Positions 45,454 to 57,427 of a DNA stretch of 64,000 nt are shown here, one piece after another. Under the pieces are notes generated by a model, which did no database searches, was not told the DNA's origin, and saw nothing but the letters and a program-made list of their open reading frames with translations. Each line of letters opens with the position of its first letter. Within the stretch, counting starts at the first letter, position 1. The position numbers and the translations under genes were made by a program. The stretch lies in the NCBI GenBank assembly GCA_033032865.1, contig JAWHQI010000262.1, forward strand, positions 1,922,001 to 1,986,000, written 5' to 3'. The stretch is from Dactylorhiza incarnata (lineage: Eukaryota > Streptophyta > Magnoliopsida > Asparagales > Orchidaceae).

Positions 45454-45716
45454 AGATTTTAGCAGAGTTTGCCGAGCCTAGCAGATCGCTGGGTAGGCGC
45501 AGAGGGACAGAGGACTACTCAAGACGCCCTGTCTTGAGGAACCTCTATAGATCGATTGTGTACTTTCTGTGATTAGTTCTTTACATTCTGCAAATCTGTT
45601 AATCACAATCGAGGAATACCTAAAGGGGATAGTATAAATTAGAAAAACCTATTCACCCCCCCCCCCCCCCCCCCCCCCTCTAGGTGATCTGGCTAGATAC
45701 CCCCATAAACAACAAG

Positions 45717-45728
45717 TGGTATCAGAGC
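45717..45728 (+). promoter_or_regulatory. Primer binding site of N2
   Basis: tggtatcagagc, exact, two bases after the LTR end. Confidence 0.95.
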
Positions 45729-45788
45729 GAGGTTGTTCAAATAAAGCTTAACAGCTTGAACAGATCTGCCAGCGGGTATCTAAGGATC

Positions 45789-47399
45789 ATGACTATGGAA
45801 TCAAGAATAGCAATGTGTTGTAAAGAAAATTTTGCCCTCTGGAAAATAAGAGCAAGAATATACATGGTGGCAACAGATCCCAGGATGTTTGCAATCACTC
45901 AAGAAGAACCCTCCATGATCAAGGTGTAGGATGAGATCCTTCTATCCAGTCTGAACACAGAAGCTAGAAACATTCTAGCGAGTGCAGTAGATTCAATAAC
46001 TCTTCAGAAGCTGAGTCATTGCAGCACATCAAAAAGCATGTGGGACCTCCTTGAAGATCTTATGGGAGGATCAGAGGTAGACTCACATGAAGGAACTCCA
46101 CCAGAGCCAAAATGCATCAGAGCACCCCTGCCTGTCTCGGAAGATGAATCTGAAGAAAAAGGATGCTCTATGACCGTAAGAAGAATAACAGCACACTTAA
46201 CTGTCACAAACTGTGATCATGAGAATGAGGAAGCGCATGGGCTGATGGCTCTAATAAACGAGCAAAATCATGATGAATCACATCATGACCAGGTACGCAT
46301 CACTCACACGTCTCTACTACCTATCTTATCTAAGAAGATCAAGAACACATTTGGGGATAGTTCATCCTCTGATGATGATGCATGAGTCTGCTCATCATGC
46401 AACAATGAGAATCATGCTGATCTGATAGAGCAGTTTGGTGATCTCTTGGTAGCTCTGAGCAAGAGCAAGAGACTCGTCAAAAAGCAAGTCAGAGAGCTGG
46501 ATTCACTCAGACTCAGTAAAGCTGAAAAGAATCAGGAATTGGGCATGCCCTCTCATGAAGGCACCAACTCCTGGGAGCTCAAGAGAATCATAGACAAGCT
46601 CTATGATGAACGAAATCAAAGGGAAGAACTCATCAAGAGACTTGAGAGTGACCTCCTCAAGGAAAAGAACTTGGTAGCCCAATTCTCTACAACCAAAACC
46701 ATACTGCCAATCATTGACACCTTCTCCTTTCAGAGAGATAGGAGGGGATTGGGTTTCAATACAGAGGCAGTAGGTGCTGGGAATGGAGAAAGGGGCAAAA
46801 CCAAAGCTAATCTTCATACCATCTTTCAGAAGGTAGTGTTTCCCTTAAATAGGTATGATCTGGACAGTGTCCATGGTCACTGGATGAATGAAAGCTTCTC
46901 TAGTCATGCAAATACTCATGACTTTGGGAAAAGAAATGGCATGGGCATGAGTGCATTAAAGGACCCCCATGAGGAAATCCAAATGGTCCATCATGTGCCA
47001 TTTGTTTTTGGTGTCCCAGTCCCCACTCTCAAGGATGATGGGACAACATCCTCTCAATCTCTTCCAGATAAGAAGCAGACTAGTAGCCCCAGCATAATCC
47101 ATTCTCACCTGACCATATCTGACGCTATTAACTCCATGACGGCTCTCAAGCTGACCTCTGTCGCTGACAATCAGATAAAATCAAGAAGAAAAGATGATAC
47201 TAAGGCAGCTATTCAACTCTTGACTGAGAGAAATAGAAAGAATGCAACCACCTCCTCTACTGAACACACTTCAAAATGGGTTCATAAAAGAAGGTACAAC
47301 ATCCATGAGTGTTGGTGCTTTGGCAAGGTGGGACACTTTGCCATCGACTGTTGGCACAACCCTAGTGTGCTAATGCAGAGGAGAGACCTTCAGGACTAA
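45789..47399 (+). pseudogene. gag: N2 gag
   Basis: One reading frame of 536 codons from ATG 45789 (MTMESRIAMCCKENFALWKI) to the stop at 47397-47399, broken only by TAG 45927-45929 and TGA 46383-46385. UBN2-like N-terminus (NFALWKIRARIYMVATDP; after the first stop LNTEARNILASAVDS and SKSMWDLLEDLM), an acidic middle, helical coiled-coil sequence (46446-46690: KQVRELDSLRLSKAEKNQEL), and near the end a zinc-knuckle-like CWCFGKVGHFAIDC. There the expected CX2C is CXC followed by Phe, so it is probably mutated. The tail TSKWVHKRRYN and following sequence match where protease should begin, but protease is absent. Confidence 0.8.
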
Positions 47400-47960
47400 C
47401 TGAGGAGAATACTGGAATCTCCTATTATGCTGATAAGAACCTAGGACCCAAGTCCCCTTGGGCTCCTAAGGGATATTAAGATCTATTTTGAAGGATAGTA
47501 CATTTAGCCAAACACAACAAACAAGGCTAATGGACAATATGCACTCCAGGTTTAACTCTGGATTATGCAGTACTCACCATATGACATAGTGCACTAATCA
47601 AGGGGGAGCTAAAAGGAAAAGATAAGTGGACATTCCTTCAGGAGGAAGTCACTAGCTCTACAAGATAGAAGGGACAAGGCGAAGGTAACCTAGCTAATGT
47701 TTATCACATTAACGCATCATCATCTAATATTGTTCAGGCAAGACCTTCTAAATAGTCATTGGTACCGTCGAGAGACCTGCGATACAATAATACCCAGATG
47801 TCAGCGGACTCAATTAGGTCTAAGCTAAATCGTTACAGCTAACCTCAAATTAGTCAGACATTTAATAAATGACTCTTCAAACCCTCAACTCGGACATCAT
47901 AAATAAGGGCCAAATATCTAAAAATTAAAATCCACTCCACATTTGCCCTAAAAAGCCGTC
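47400..47960 (+). other. Spacer between N2 gag and second ORF
   Basis: No gene. It contains SPWAPKGY-like remnant codons (47455-47475), reminiscent of the WVPK linker before protease, and a purine tract aagggggagc (47599-47608). This is where a whole pol would lie in a complete element. Confidence 0.45.
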
Positions 47961-50155
47961 GTGTTCTGGGTGACCTCGAGAGGTGAATGCGTCAATAGTG
48001 CTGAAATCTCCCTGAGTAGGAACGAAATGGCACCAAAGAACGAAGGATCCCTCAATGAAGGATGTGAAGTAGCGAGGGATGGTTTCTTAGAAGGATCAGA
48101 AGAAATTCGGAGCGTCATCCAACTTTTAGCCATCGTTGTCCTGGAATTCGCTCTATCTGAGCCAACGGTGATCTTAAGAAGAGAAGTACTGGAGTTCTAC
48201 TCGAACGCAAAGGGCAGCTCAAAAGGAACTTCGATAAATAGCTTGATCAACGGGGTGAAAGTAAAAGTAAATCCCAAAAGGTTGGCAAGGGCTTTTCAGC
48301 TACCGGCTTGGGTGAAGGGGGAGGAAAATGAAGTAGTCGCCCAAGAAGACATTGACAAGGCCCTGGCATGGTTCGGGAAGTTGAACAAGACCCATGGCTC
48401 CTTGGAAAGAAAAAGCTTCAATCAACAAGGGAAGCTGATGGCAGACATTGTGGGAAAAGCCCTCCTCTGTAAGGTAGGGTCGCATGACAGGATATCCAAG
48501 CCCATGTTTGAAACAATGGCAAGGATAATCCTGAGGAAGAAGACCAACTGGAGCCAGGTTATCTTTAAAAGGATCCAAGACAGCTGTCTGGTTCCTAATC
48601 TCGGGAGGTTAGTATCACTGTATCTCCTGCAATCCTACCCTAACAGATTCAACAAGAAGTTTGGTGTAAAAATCCATCACATGAGAAGAATGTAAATCAA
48701 GATACTGGAAAGATGGGAGAAAGTACCCAAGTCTCCCATGAAGTCAAATACTGCAGAAGAGGTAAAATGAAAGGTAGAAGACTCATCTGAAGAGAGTAAG
48801 CCAGGGAACAGTTCACCCCCATCTGGCCCAGAGACAGCTGTAGAAATGAGGAATGTCTCCCTTCAGACCTCTGACCTAAGTCAAGGATCCAGGACATCTG
48901 CAGGAACAGACCCAAGGAGTGCTGAAACTGAGGGGGAGAAAAATAGTGAGATCCCTGCTCAAGTAGAAACAGTGATCCAAAAGATCATAGAAGGTGTGGA
49001 TACCGAGAACTCGGAACCAACAACGCAAAAGGAAAACCAAGAAATCCCTGTTGTTGAAACCAGCAGTGATCAGCAAGGTCCTGGAATGGAGAGTGAACCA
49101 AGTCACTCTCCAATAAGAAAATCTCTATCTCCAATACTGGAAGTAGATGAAGAAGGGTATAAAAAGGGATCATCCCCAGAGGATAAACAGATGAGCCCTC
49201 ACTTTTATTTCAAATAAAGGTGCTCCTGGAAGAGCAAAGAATACATCTAGAAAAACATGTCACCTCTGCCATTAGTGAATTGAGGAATGAACTGTCTGCT
49301 GAAACATCATTCCTAAGAAACGATATGAAAAGTCTACAAGATTACAACACCTGCTCTCACAAAGCTATGACTATTCTAGGGACCAATCGGTCAGCAATTA
49401 TCGGAAGCATAGAAAGAGTCTTTGTTGCTTCAACCAAGAAGATGGCTGACCACAACACTGACATCAAAGAATGTCTAGATCGACAGAATAAAGATTTAGA
49501 CAGTCATTTACTGGAAACCAAGAATCATCTGGAAGCAGGAATTCACATGCTCAAAAACAAGATACTGGCCTCCGAAGAGAATCTCCAAAAAGGTATAACT
49601 GAAGAAGTCATAAAGGGGGAGAGGTCAATGATAAAAGCCAGTGGTGAGCATGCCATGTGGACCTCTAATACAATCAGGGAAGCAATGAATTTCCCTCCTC
49701 TACATTATGATGAGCCTGCTGAAGAACACCCTATTACAGGTATACCTGATACTATTACTATCAAAGGTAAAGAGAAGGAATCTCTGGATGAGGAAGAAGG
49801 CTTATTGAGGAAGAGAAAATACAGGGAGGAAATGGAGAAAAAGGACAACTATGAGCGATGGAGTCCCAAATCCAGATCCATCATTCTAAGTGCTTGGGAA
49901 CAAGTAAAGGTCAATAAAGGTGAGAGATATAGACTATACATCCCTCAAGAATGGACGAAGCATGAAGACCCAGAAGAGGCAAGGAGAGAATACAGAAGGG
50001 AAAAACAAGCGGGAAGAATTCCTGCAGGCACTCCTGAGCCCCTTAAGTATCATCCCAAGCCATTGGAATACTTCACCAGACAGGCTGAGAAGGCGCAGGA
50101 AACCAGTGCCAAGAAAGCAAAGAGTGGAGCAGCGTTGATGGAACCAGAGAACTAG
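47961..50155 (+). pseudogene. N2 second ORF: putative plant transposon protein domain plus coiled coil
   Basis: Open from 47961; an ATG at 48027 (MAPKNEGSLNEG) is a plausible start. The first 240 codons contain EVLEFYSNAKG, INSLINGVKVKVNPKRLARA and RIILRKKTNWSQVIFKRIQD. This resembles the putative plant transposon protein domain found in extra ORFs of several plant retroelements; family call tentative. Stops at 48693 and near 48768 and 49215, plus a shift before 49220, split it. The 49220-50155 part (311 codons) is a long Glu/Lys/Leu coiled coil with LRNELSAETSFLRNDMKSLQ, then a basic tail. No transmembrane segment or signal peptide is seen, which argues against a true envelope protein. Confidence 0.55.
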
Positions 50156-50331
50156 ATGGATGAATCACTGGGACAAATGTAGAAATCTAGATCAAACGGT
50201 TTATTGATTATCAATGAAATAATACTTATCATTTTTCTGTGCTCACTCATAACATCGTCGCAATGTCATCTCTATATGTCTTATTATTTAAAATGCATGT
50301 TATCATTGTGTAGGTTATGACTTCTTCAAAT

Positions 50332-50340
50332 AGGGGGAGA
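50332..50340 (+). promoter_or_regulatory. Polypurine tract of N2
   Basis: agggggaga, followed by one T and the 3' LTR start. Confidence 0.85.
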
Positions 50341-50341
50341 T

Positions 50342-52034
50342 TGTTGGGAACAGCGCCCTGCAATGTTCCTGATTTGAAGAAAGTGCTCTGCTCAATGATA
50401 AATGCAAATTTTATTTAACATTCCATCTAGTTTATGCATGCAGAGATCAACAACTTGTCATGTACTTAGAGTGATCTTATCCTCGAGAAGGACAGAAGGG
50501 ATGGCCGGCAAAGTATGCTTGTCGCTGTAATGAAAAGCAAAGCAGACGCAGAGATACTATCAAAGAAAGGCATGTCGTCGAGAAGAATGAAGTATCGTCG
50601 ACATCAAAGTAGCAGCCATATCGACAAGACAACACTGCGATCACAACGACAAGTTGAACAAAGAAGGTTCCAACGACGCAGTCAAAGTCAGCATATCATC
50701 GTATATACAGGAACGCCAGTATGTCTCGTATCATTGGAATGCAAGCGGCAGAGGCAGAAGCAAGGAGATCTGAGAAGAATTTCCAAAGCATAAGGAGCCG
50801 ACAAAGACATGTCGTCGAGATACATTCCATGTCGTCATAACGATGGAATATATCGTCGAGACAAATTCAAATCTCGCGGACGCGTGCTGTCAGCAATTAA
50901 TGCCGCCGCCTGATTGTTCAATCAGCGCGTGCACTTAAAGTTTCAAGGTATTTGCGCGTGCTAAAAAGATTTGGAGATCTGACACATAAAGGAACTTTTC
51001 AGAAGACCGTTGGGTGACCACTCTCAGTCTTATAAAAGGCAACAGGGTTGCCCTAGAAAAGATAACTTCGTGTGCAAGAAAGAACCAGCAAAAAGTATCC
51101 CGCCGTTCAATAGAACAGTACATTCTTGTGGAGAAGAAGAAGAAGTTCAAAAGAAGCAGTCATCCTAATCGACTGCTAAGAAGCCAATCCACATCCGGCT
51201 AAGAAAGAATTGAAGAAGAACCGTGCATTCAAGATCTGATTCAGAAGCATTCTATTCATTCTCAAGAAGCCGATCATCATCAGGCTAAGGTTGCCGATCA
51301 ACATTAGGCAGAAGAAACAGTTTATATCTTTAATCTCTTGTAAGGCTTGCGAGCCATATTGTCTAGCTTGAGGGCTGGAGAGCTGTGAGGCTTGAGGGCC
51401 AGGGCAGTGCACTCGCGGGTGCGATTTGTCGAGCTTGTGGGCTCGGGGGCAGTAGGGACTTGCGGGTCTAGGATGTTGGGACATGCGGGTCCGAAAGGTA
51501 GGGCTTGAGGTCCTGAGTGTCGAGCTTGCGGGCTCGGGGGCATTAGGGGCTTGCGGGCCTAGGCTGTTGGGACTTGCGGGTCTGAAAGGTAAGGCTTGAG
51601 GGCCTAAGTGTCAAGCTTGCGGGCTCGGGGGCAGTAGGGGCTTGAGTGCCTAGGTTGTTGGGACTTGCGGGTCCGAAAGGTAGGGATTGAGGGCCTGAGT
51701 GTCGAGCTTGCGGGCTCGGGGGCAGTAGGGGCTTGAGGGCCTAGGCTGTTGGGGCTTGCGGGTCCGTGGTGTAAGGCTTGAGGGCCGGAAGATTTTGGCG
51801 GAGTTTGCCGAGCCTAGCGGATCGCTGGGTAGGCGCAGAGGGACAGAGGACTACTCAAGACGCCTGGTCTTGAGGAACCTCTATAGATCGATTGTGTGCT
51901 TTCTGTGATTAGTTCTTTACATTCTGCAAATCTGTTAATCACAATCGAGGAACACCTAAAGGGGATAGTATAAATTAGAAAAACCTATTCACCCCCCCTC
52001 TAGGTGATCTGGGTAGACACCCCCATAAACAACA
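50342..52034 (+). repeat. 3' LTR of N2
   Basis: 1693 bp. The first 160 bases differ from the 5' LTR at about seven positions. The 16-base length difference equals the difference in one C run (7 here, 23 in the 5' LTR). Confidence 0.95.
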
Positions 52035-52548
52035 AAGGGTGAAGTCAATTTCATGTTTTGTGGGTCAATTGAACGTATTGATGAAGGATTGGCTTATGTT
52101 GACCTAAGTTTGACTTTGGTCAAATTGGACCGATTGGTGACCCCATGATGGTTCTTTTCGGTCCATAGCACTCCTTTAGAGGTTTACCATCTATTGATGA
52201 GGTTAATTTGATCATACCAAGTCTAATTGACCCAATTGTGTTGAATTTGCCTATGTTAACCTATTTTGACCTAAAGTTGATTTGGTCAAATTGGTCAAAC
52301 TTGGTGACCCTATGATGGGGCTTTTGGGTCACTTGAGTCTCTCTTAGGGTTAGGAGCCTATTTGCATGCTCAATTTGAGTTGGTGAGTACAATTTGAAGT
52401 AGACTGACCTAGGTTGACTTGTGCACTTTTGGGGTGCTTATAGTAGTTTTCCTAAGTTCAGGTTGACCTAGGGTCATACCATGAACCCTACTCACAACTC
52501 CAACCCTAACCCTAACCCAAGGGGTGTAGAAGGAAATGGGATGTTACA
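52035..52548 (-). repeat. LTR family B, left copy, proximal part
   Basis: Continues 44005 after N2; matches 60311-60823 and ends gggatgttaca (minus start TGTAACATCCC). Rich in ttgacc words. Three ccctaa units near the end (52498-52518) belong to the LTR. Confidence 0.88.
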
Positions 52549-54800
52549 AATCCCAATAAACAAAAGAATAATTTCGTCTCGAAATTCAAGTTCGGGTCTA
52601 CAGGTTTCATTCTCAATGAAGATGATAGGTCTCAAGAATGTCTATAATTATATCACAAGACTATCTGGTAATTGTTATATTGTCCCATCAATATATCCAC
52701 ATATCCATCTTTCAAATTATATTCCACGGCTCCACTTTGTGATGGAGTACGATGTCTTCTTAATAATTAACTCTAACCAAATTCCCATATCTTCCTACTG
52801 ATATAGAAAGACTATAAACAAAATTCCATAACAGCCCATCAACAATAATTCGTAGTATGAATTTCTCAAATTATAAGTTCATATTCTACTTCGTGAAGGA
52901 AGTATCAAAAATGTGTAACCATAAACTCTATCAAAATTACCAGAAGTTCATATTATTATCAAAATTTCACGCAAAGATTTCTATGGCCATTCTATATCAA
53001 TAATTCAAATTATGAGTTCCCTAAGTTATAACCCCAAACACTACATTGTGAGGGAAGTACCATATATATGTGGACATAAATTCCAGGAAAAATTCCAGAG
53101 GTGTATAACATCATTACAAGGTTATGTCCAGATTTCTAGAATATTCCGGTGTCAATTATTCCAAATATGAATATTCTAAATTATAACTCCAAATTGCACA
53201 TTGTGAATGAAGCATGAAGTTTATTCAGAGATTGAATCAAAATAAAATTTCTATAGCTTCATACTGATATAAAAAGGACCTTGTACAAAATTTACTAGCA
53301 TTTTAATATCAATGATTCGAGAAATTAATTTCTCAAGCTATAGGTCCATATACTACTTTGTAGAGGAAGCTTGTTATTTACTCGAGGATTAATTCTAACA
53401 AAATTTCCAGAGGTCTTAGGTGGTTTCATAACTCCAATTCTCCAGTTTCATGCAGCTTTAAGTTCATTAGCTTACTTAATTGTGGGATGAAGCAAATTTG
53501 GATAATCGAATAATTAATGATTAATGAACTATATTATCATAAAAAATCCCACCAAAAATCTACAGAGTGTGATCTCGCTCTTTTAAGTGAATCCCATAAC
53601 TTTATGTCTTTTCGAATGTTTTGACCCTAAAATTCTCCTTTAAGGTCTAAGTGACAATTCACAAAAATTCTAATTTCCTAGGGAAATCAACCCAAAAGTT
53701 TATGATTTTCTCCAAGGCATATTGTCTCATAACCCTAAGTGAATATTTTATGTTTCGTGAGAATTGACCAAGAGAAAACCCTTAAACTCTCATGTAGATC
53801 TAGTGTTACATGGTCGTGATATAAGCACACCAATATCCTTGCACTTGCTTGTGAAATAAACTAACTTCCAGAGGTCCAATTGACCTAAAATTTTAAAAAT
53901 GGTCTATTATATGCATGACCACCCTCCCAAAGGAGATTTGTTGTGATTTTGGTCCAAAATCACTAATATTATACACCGTATATGATTTATTAAATTTCTA
54001 CTAAAACCTTAGAGAAGTGTGCCCCAACAATTCTGATCATTGGGCATATAGTAGATCTAGGGTGCATACACACATGGTTAAATTATCAGCCTTATATCAT
54101 TGACTATGTAAAAGTTATTCACATTTTAAGGTATGTTCTTCACTAGGATCAACCTTCCTAAATATGTCATACTGAGAGTTGTAGGGCTCCAAATGGTGTG
54201 ATCTCACTTTCTAAAGGTAGTAGACACAAATCCCTACAAAAGTTATTTCAGCCTACTTTTAATTTTAAGGCTTCTAAGGGCCTCAAAATTGGGGAGCAAA
54301 AGGTCTATTTTACTAGGGTAAAAACAACCTTTTGGTGTGGCCTAAGTAAAGGTTTTTCTATCGATCATTTAAACATAGATCTACTCATATGTATGGATCC
54401 AATTGATTCAAGAATTTACCCTAGACTAATATACACATAATTACCTTACCAAGGGGATTTGGAGTGATTTGACTTCATGTAGTCCGAAATTTATACCATG
54501 CGTGCTTTATGAAATTATCGCAAAAGCTACATAAAAGGTCTTTCTAGAAATTCCCATTTTTGGGCAGTGTATGTATTTGGGCATGACTCATGCATGACTA
54601 AAGTTTCATCATACTTGGAGTTGTAGAACTCCAAGATTCACTAAGTTAAATTTGGGTGCTATATGCACACAATTTTCCGTAAATAAAGTCTAGGAAATCC
54701 AAGTTGGTACCAAGCTATTCCAATAAACAAAAGGATTAGCACCTGTGCATTTTGTGCTAAGTTTCATTGGTATCATTAGGATATATTTGTCCTAGATATG
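52549..54800 (-). repeat. AT-rich LTR-like sequence beside family B
   Basis: The first 50 bases (aatcccaataaacaaaagaa then tttcgtctcgaaattc) resemble the sequence next to the Chromo-A LTR (tttcagcccgaaactt), as expected just inside a minus-strand element. What follows is non-coding and resembles LTR family C (53910-54130 against 30-200) and the AT-rich half of family B (54480-54620). Read as a diverged LTR; no gene. Confidence 0.45.
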
Positions 54801-56385
54801 AACTCAATCCTTAGGGTATCCGATCCTAGACTCAGAGTCTCATCCTGAGACCTATTGATATTTCACGTACTTTAAGATCCTCGGGGTTACCAATTATCAC
54901 GCCCTTCCCAAGGTTAGTATATATGTAGCCCCAAAATGGGCATTTTCCAAACTTCAATCCTTATCTAACTGAACACCAATCCTTATCCAATTTCTTATAT
55001 TTGTCACGATGATTGGTTCGATGCGCCCTAGTTTCTGGTTTGGAGATTTAAGTTTACGAGTTTCTTGTTATTTTTCTAATGGATTGCATGCACCGATCAC
55101 TTGAGGCGATTTTATCCTTTGGGTAAGAACTGATAATCTCATTTGGTAGGAGAATTAGGGACATCGAGGGTTAAGACTAAAATATCTACTTCCCCATAAG
55201 GTTCTTCTCCTAGTCACTTTGGGCGTCATCATGCTTTAATCAGTCTATACCCGAGGTTGGTTTGGATTAGTATATGCCATGAAGTCGCCTTGGTGCGTCA
55301 AACTAGAATGACGTACTAGTTGGGTTGGCCTAACTAATTGATTAATGGATTATTTTGTGTGATTTTTACACATGGGCACACCACTGCTTCCGCTGCTAGT
55401 TTGTCCTCAAACTAACTCGAGCGGGGGTGTCCCAGGGTTTTATGAACTTCTTTCTCGTTGGATCGTTTGTTCATGCGATACCAGTTGTAAGATCCTTCTA
55501 CCACACCAAGAGAGTTCCCGGATCTTATGCCCAGAACTGCCGCCTTACGGTGACGCTAACACACGAGTTAGCTGCCTCCGCAAGACGCCGATCCTGCCGT
55601 AAGAATGATCAACCAGGCTAACATGAGATAAGAAGTAAAAATAGTAGACTATAACCAAGTACACAATCACACATTTTATATATGAGACAAAATAGTATAT
55701 AAGTCCATCAATGAGTACAAAGAAAGAGTAAAGGCTTATGCCCAGTACATGTCCGAATGAAAAGACAACAAAGTAAACTCCATCTCTCACCACAAATACA
55801 TGCGTAAGCTAAGCACTCTCATCATCTGGCACCTGTATCGTGGTAGAAGTAATGCGCCACAACTGCTCCTCAAATCTTGCCATCATGTCCTGTTTGGTCG
55901 TGCTGGTGCTCCAGCTCCTCGAACTCCTACGGTCACAACCGACCGTTAGTCATAAAGACTAAGCCAAGTTGGTCCCCGCCTCCCCCCCGCAACTCCTAGG
56001 CACCGGGCGGGAGGAAGAAGCGGAGGACAACAAGGGGTAATAGAAATAAGCAGGTCACAAGGGGTTCTATGCCAGCAAGTATATATATATTAAGATAAAC
56101 TATACTAGCAGATAAATATGTGCAGTAAGTAAAGCAGTATGTAAGTAAGGTAACAACTAGAGCAGCTATGAAAAATAACCTTAACTTATATGTGTACACA
56201 CAAAACACATAAGCTAAGGGATCTGGCAAGAAGTCAACTCATCGTATAAAAGAGCCCATACTAATTTATACGATGAGGTCTCTGTTTTATGCAAGGATGC
56301 TATGCTATGATATGCAATGCAATTGTGCAACTCACACACACGACTCTGTACGTATAGACCTTTTTGTAGTTCCCTCTATTCGAGT

Positions 56386-56700
56386 GAGTCAACACAGGTA
56401 CCCAACTGAGGCGAACTGGGCAGTGGACCGGGCTGTCCACTTCTAGGCTTGTGTAACACCACCCAACGTAGACCTTTTGTACGCCCCTAAAGAACACACT
56501 AGGGTATCCACATACTATCTGGTAAGCACCACCTCTATCCCATTTTTCTAGTCTCCGCTCAGGTACACCCCATTGAGGCAAACATGGGTAGTGGATCAGG
56601 TCCTCCACTCCTAGTCTAGTATGACACCTCCCGGCCTAGACCTGTTGTACGCCCCTGAAGAACACACCAGGGTATCCAGGTACTACTTGATACAACGATG
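56386..56700. repeat. Two related blocks in direct order
   Basis: caggtaccc..., agtggaccgggc..., tgtacgcccctaaagaacac, agggtatcc in the first copy recur as caggtacacc, agtggatcagg, tgtacgcccctgaagaacac, agggtatcc about 185 bases later. Confidence 0.75.
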
Positions 56701-56756
56701 CCTCTAATTAAAAATGCTTAACCAACTACTCGCAGGACCTAACCCAAAGCAATAAA

Positions 56757-56930
56757 TAGTGAGCCTAACGCTCACAGGAATAAGCCAGTCCCTTTCTTAT
56801 ATCACGAGCCTACAACTCGCAGGACTAACCAGTCCTTTCTTTTATCCCGAGTATACCGCTCACAGGACTAACTCAGTCCTTTCTTATATCCCGAGTCTAC
56901 CGCTCGCAGGACTAACCTAGTCCTTATTTC
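56757..56930. repeat. Four-unit short tandem repeat, about 43 bp
   Basis: Units of the form cgagtctaccgctcgcagga followed by ctaaccagtcctttcttatatc. The ctcgcagg/cgagcct pairs could form small hairpins. Confidence 0.8.
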
Positions 56931-57427
56931 ATTCCATCCCAATTTTGGGAGGAGAATTATATTTCAAGTTCTCCTATTTTACTACTTTTGTCTATTGTTA
57001 ATTGAACTTAGAAGCTTGGGGTGAATCCTAGACTTCCCTTGGATTACCAGTGAAGGGCTTGCAGTGGTACCAGGTAATCCGATGGACTGAAGCCCAAATC
57101 CCCTTTTCCAATACAATTACTTTTATTGGTGGCTACCCCTTCCTAAAACCCCACTCTCCTTATTAGTCTTTATAACTTAGATATTTTATTACTTATCCTT
57201 CACCCTATATTTAAGCAAACGCTCTCTTGAACGATGCTCCACACTTAAGATCTTTCATCCTCTGAATGGTGGGGGCCTTATGTAACTCACAATATCCCTA
57301 ATCACATTCTAAAGATATGTGATGAATACCTTAACCTGCTGTGTGATTACTATGCTCTCAATGTGATCCCTGCCCCTTTATGCAAAGTGTGACACAAGTC
57401 TAAATTATTCTCTAACCCTTAGCGCTA

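Larger units (their letters stand above)
44006..45714 (+). repeat. 5' LTR of N2
   Basis: 1709 bp, tgttgggaacaacg to cccataaacaaca. Contains a CpG-rich gtcgtcgag word cluster (44220-44530), TATA at 44694-44703, a four-copy 91-bp array, and a 23-base C run (45656-45678). Confidence 0.95.
44006..52034 (+). mobile_element. N2: complete pol-less Sirevirus-like element with gag and a second ORF
   Basis: 8029 bp: LTRs 44006-45714 and 50342-52034, exact PBS, polypurine tract, AAGGG duplication, and an empty site in the sister LTR at 60300-60315. Inside are a gag (45789-47399) and a second long frame (47961-50155) but no protease, integrase, RT or RNase H. The LTR end motif attcacccccctcta and purine tracts of the aagggggagc type (47599) link it to the Sirevirus group. 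Non-autonomous by content. Confidence 0.92.
54801..57427. other. Non-coding repeat-rich stretch of unknown origin
   Basis: No coding region is supported. It contains a GC-richer block 55370-55620, a pair of related 180-base blocks (56386-56560 and 56570-56700), a 43-base tandem repeat (56757-56930), and a block (57022-57110) similar to 12350-12450 of Sire-N. It may be the downstream part of LTR family B, which would make that LTR longer than 3.4 kb, or internal sequence of a decayed element. Confidence 0.4.

Noticed and set aside
47961..48695. Host gene captured by N2
   Set aside because: Considered because pol is missing, but the sequence resembles the plant transposon accessory domain rather than a cellular gene; still uncertain.
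52498..52518. Telomere-like ccctaa units
   Set aside because: Only about three units, also present at the same place in the right family B LTR (60778-60790), so part of the LTR and not a telomere relic.
55372..55621. Possible small host gene
   Set aside because: Two overlapping frames in different registers, no recognisable domain, no splice or promoter context.
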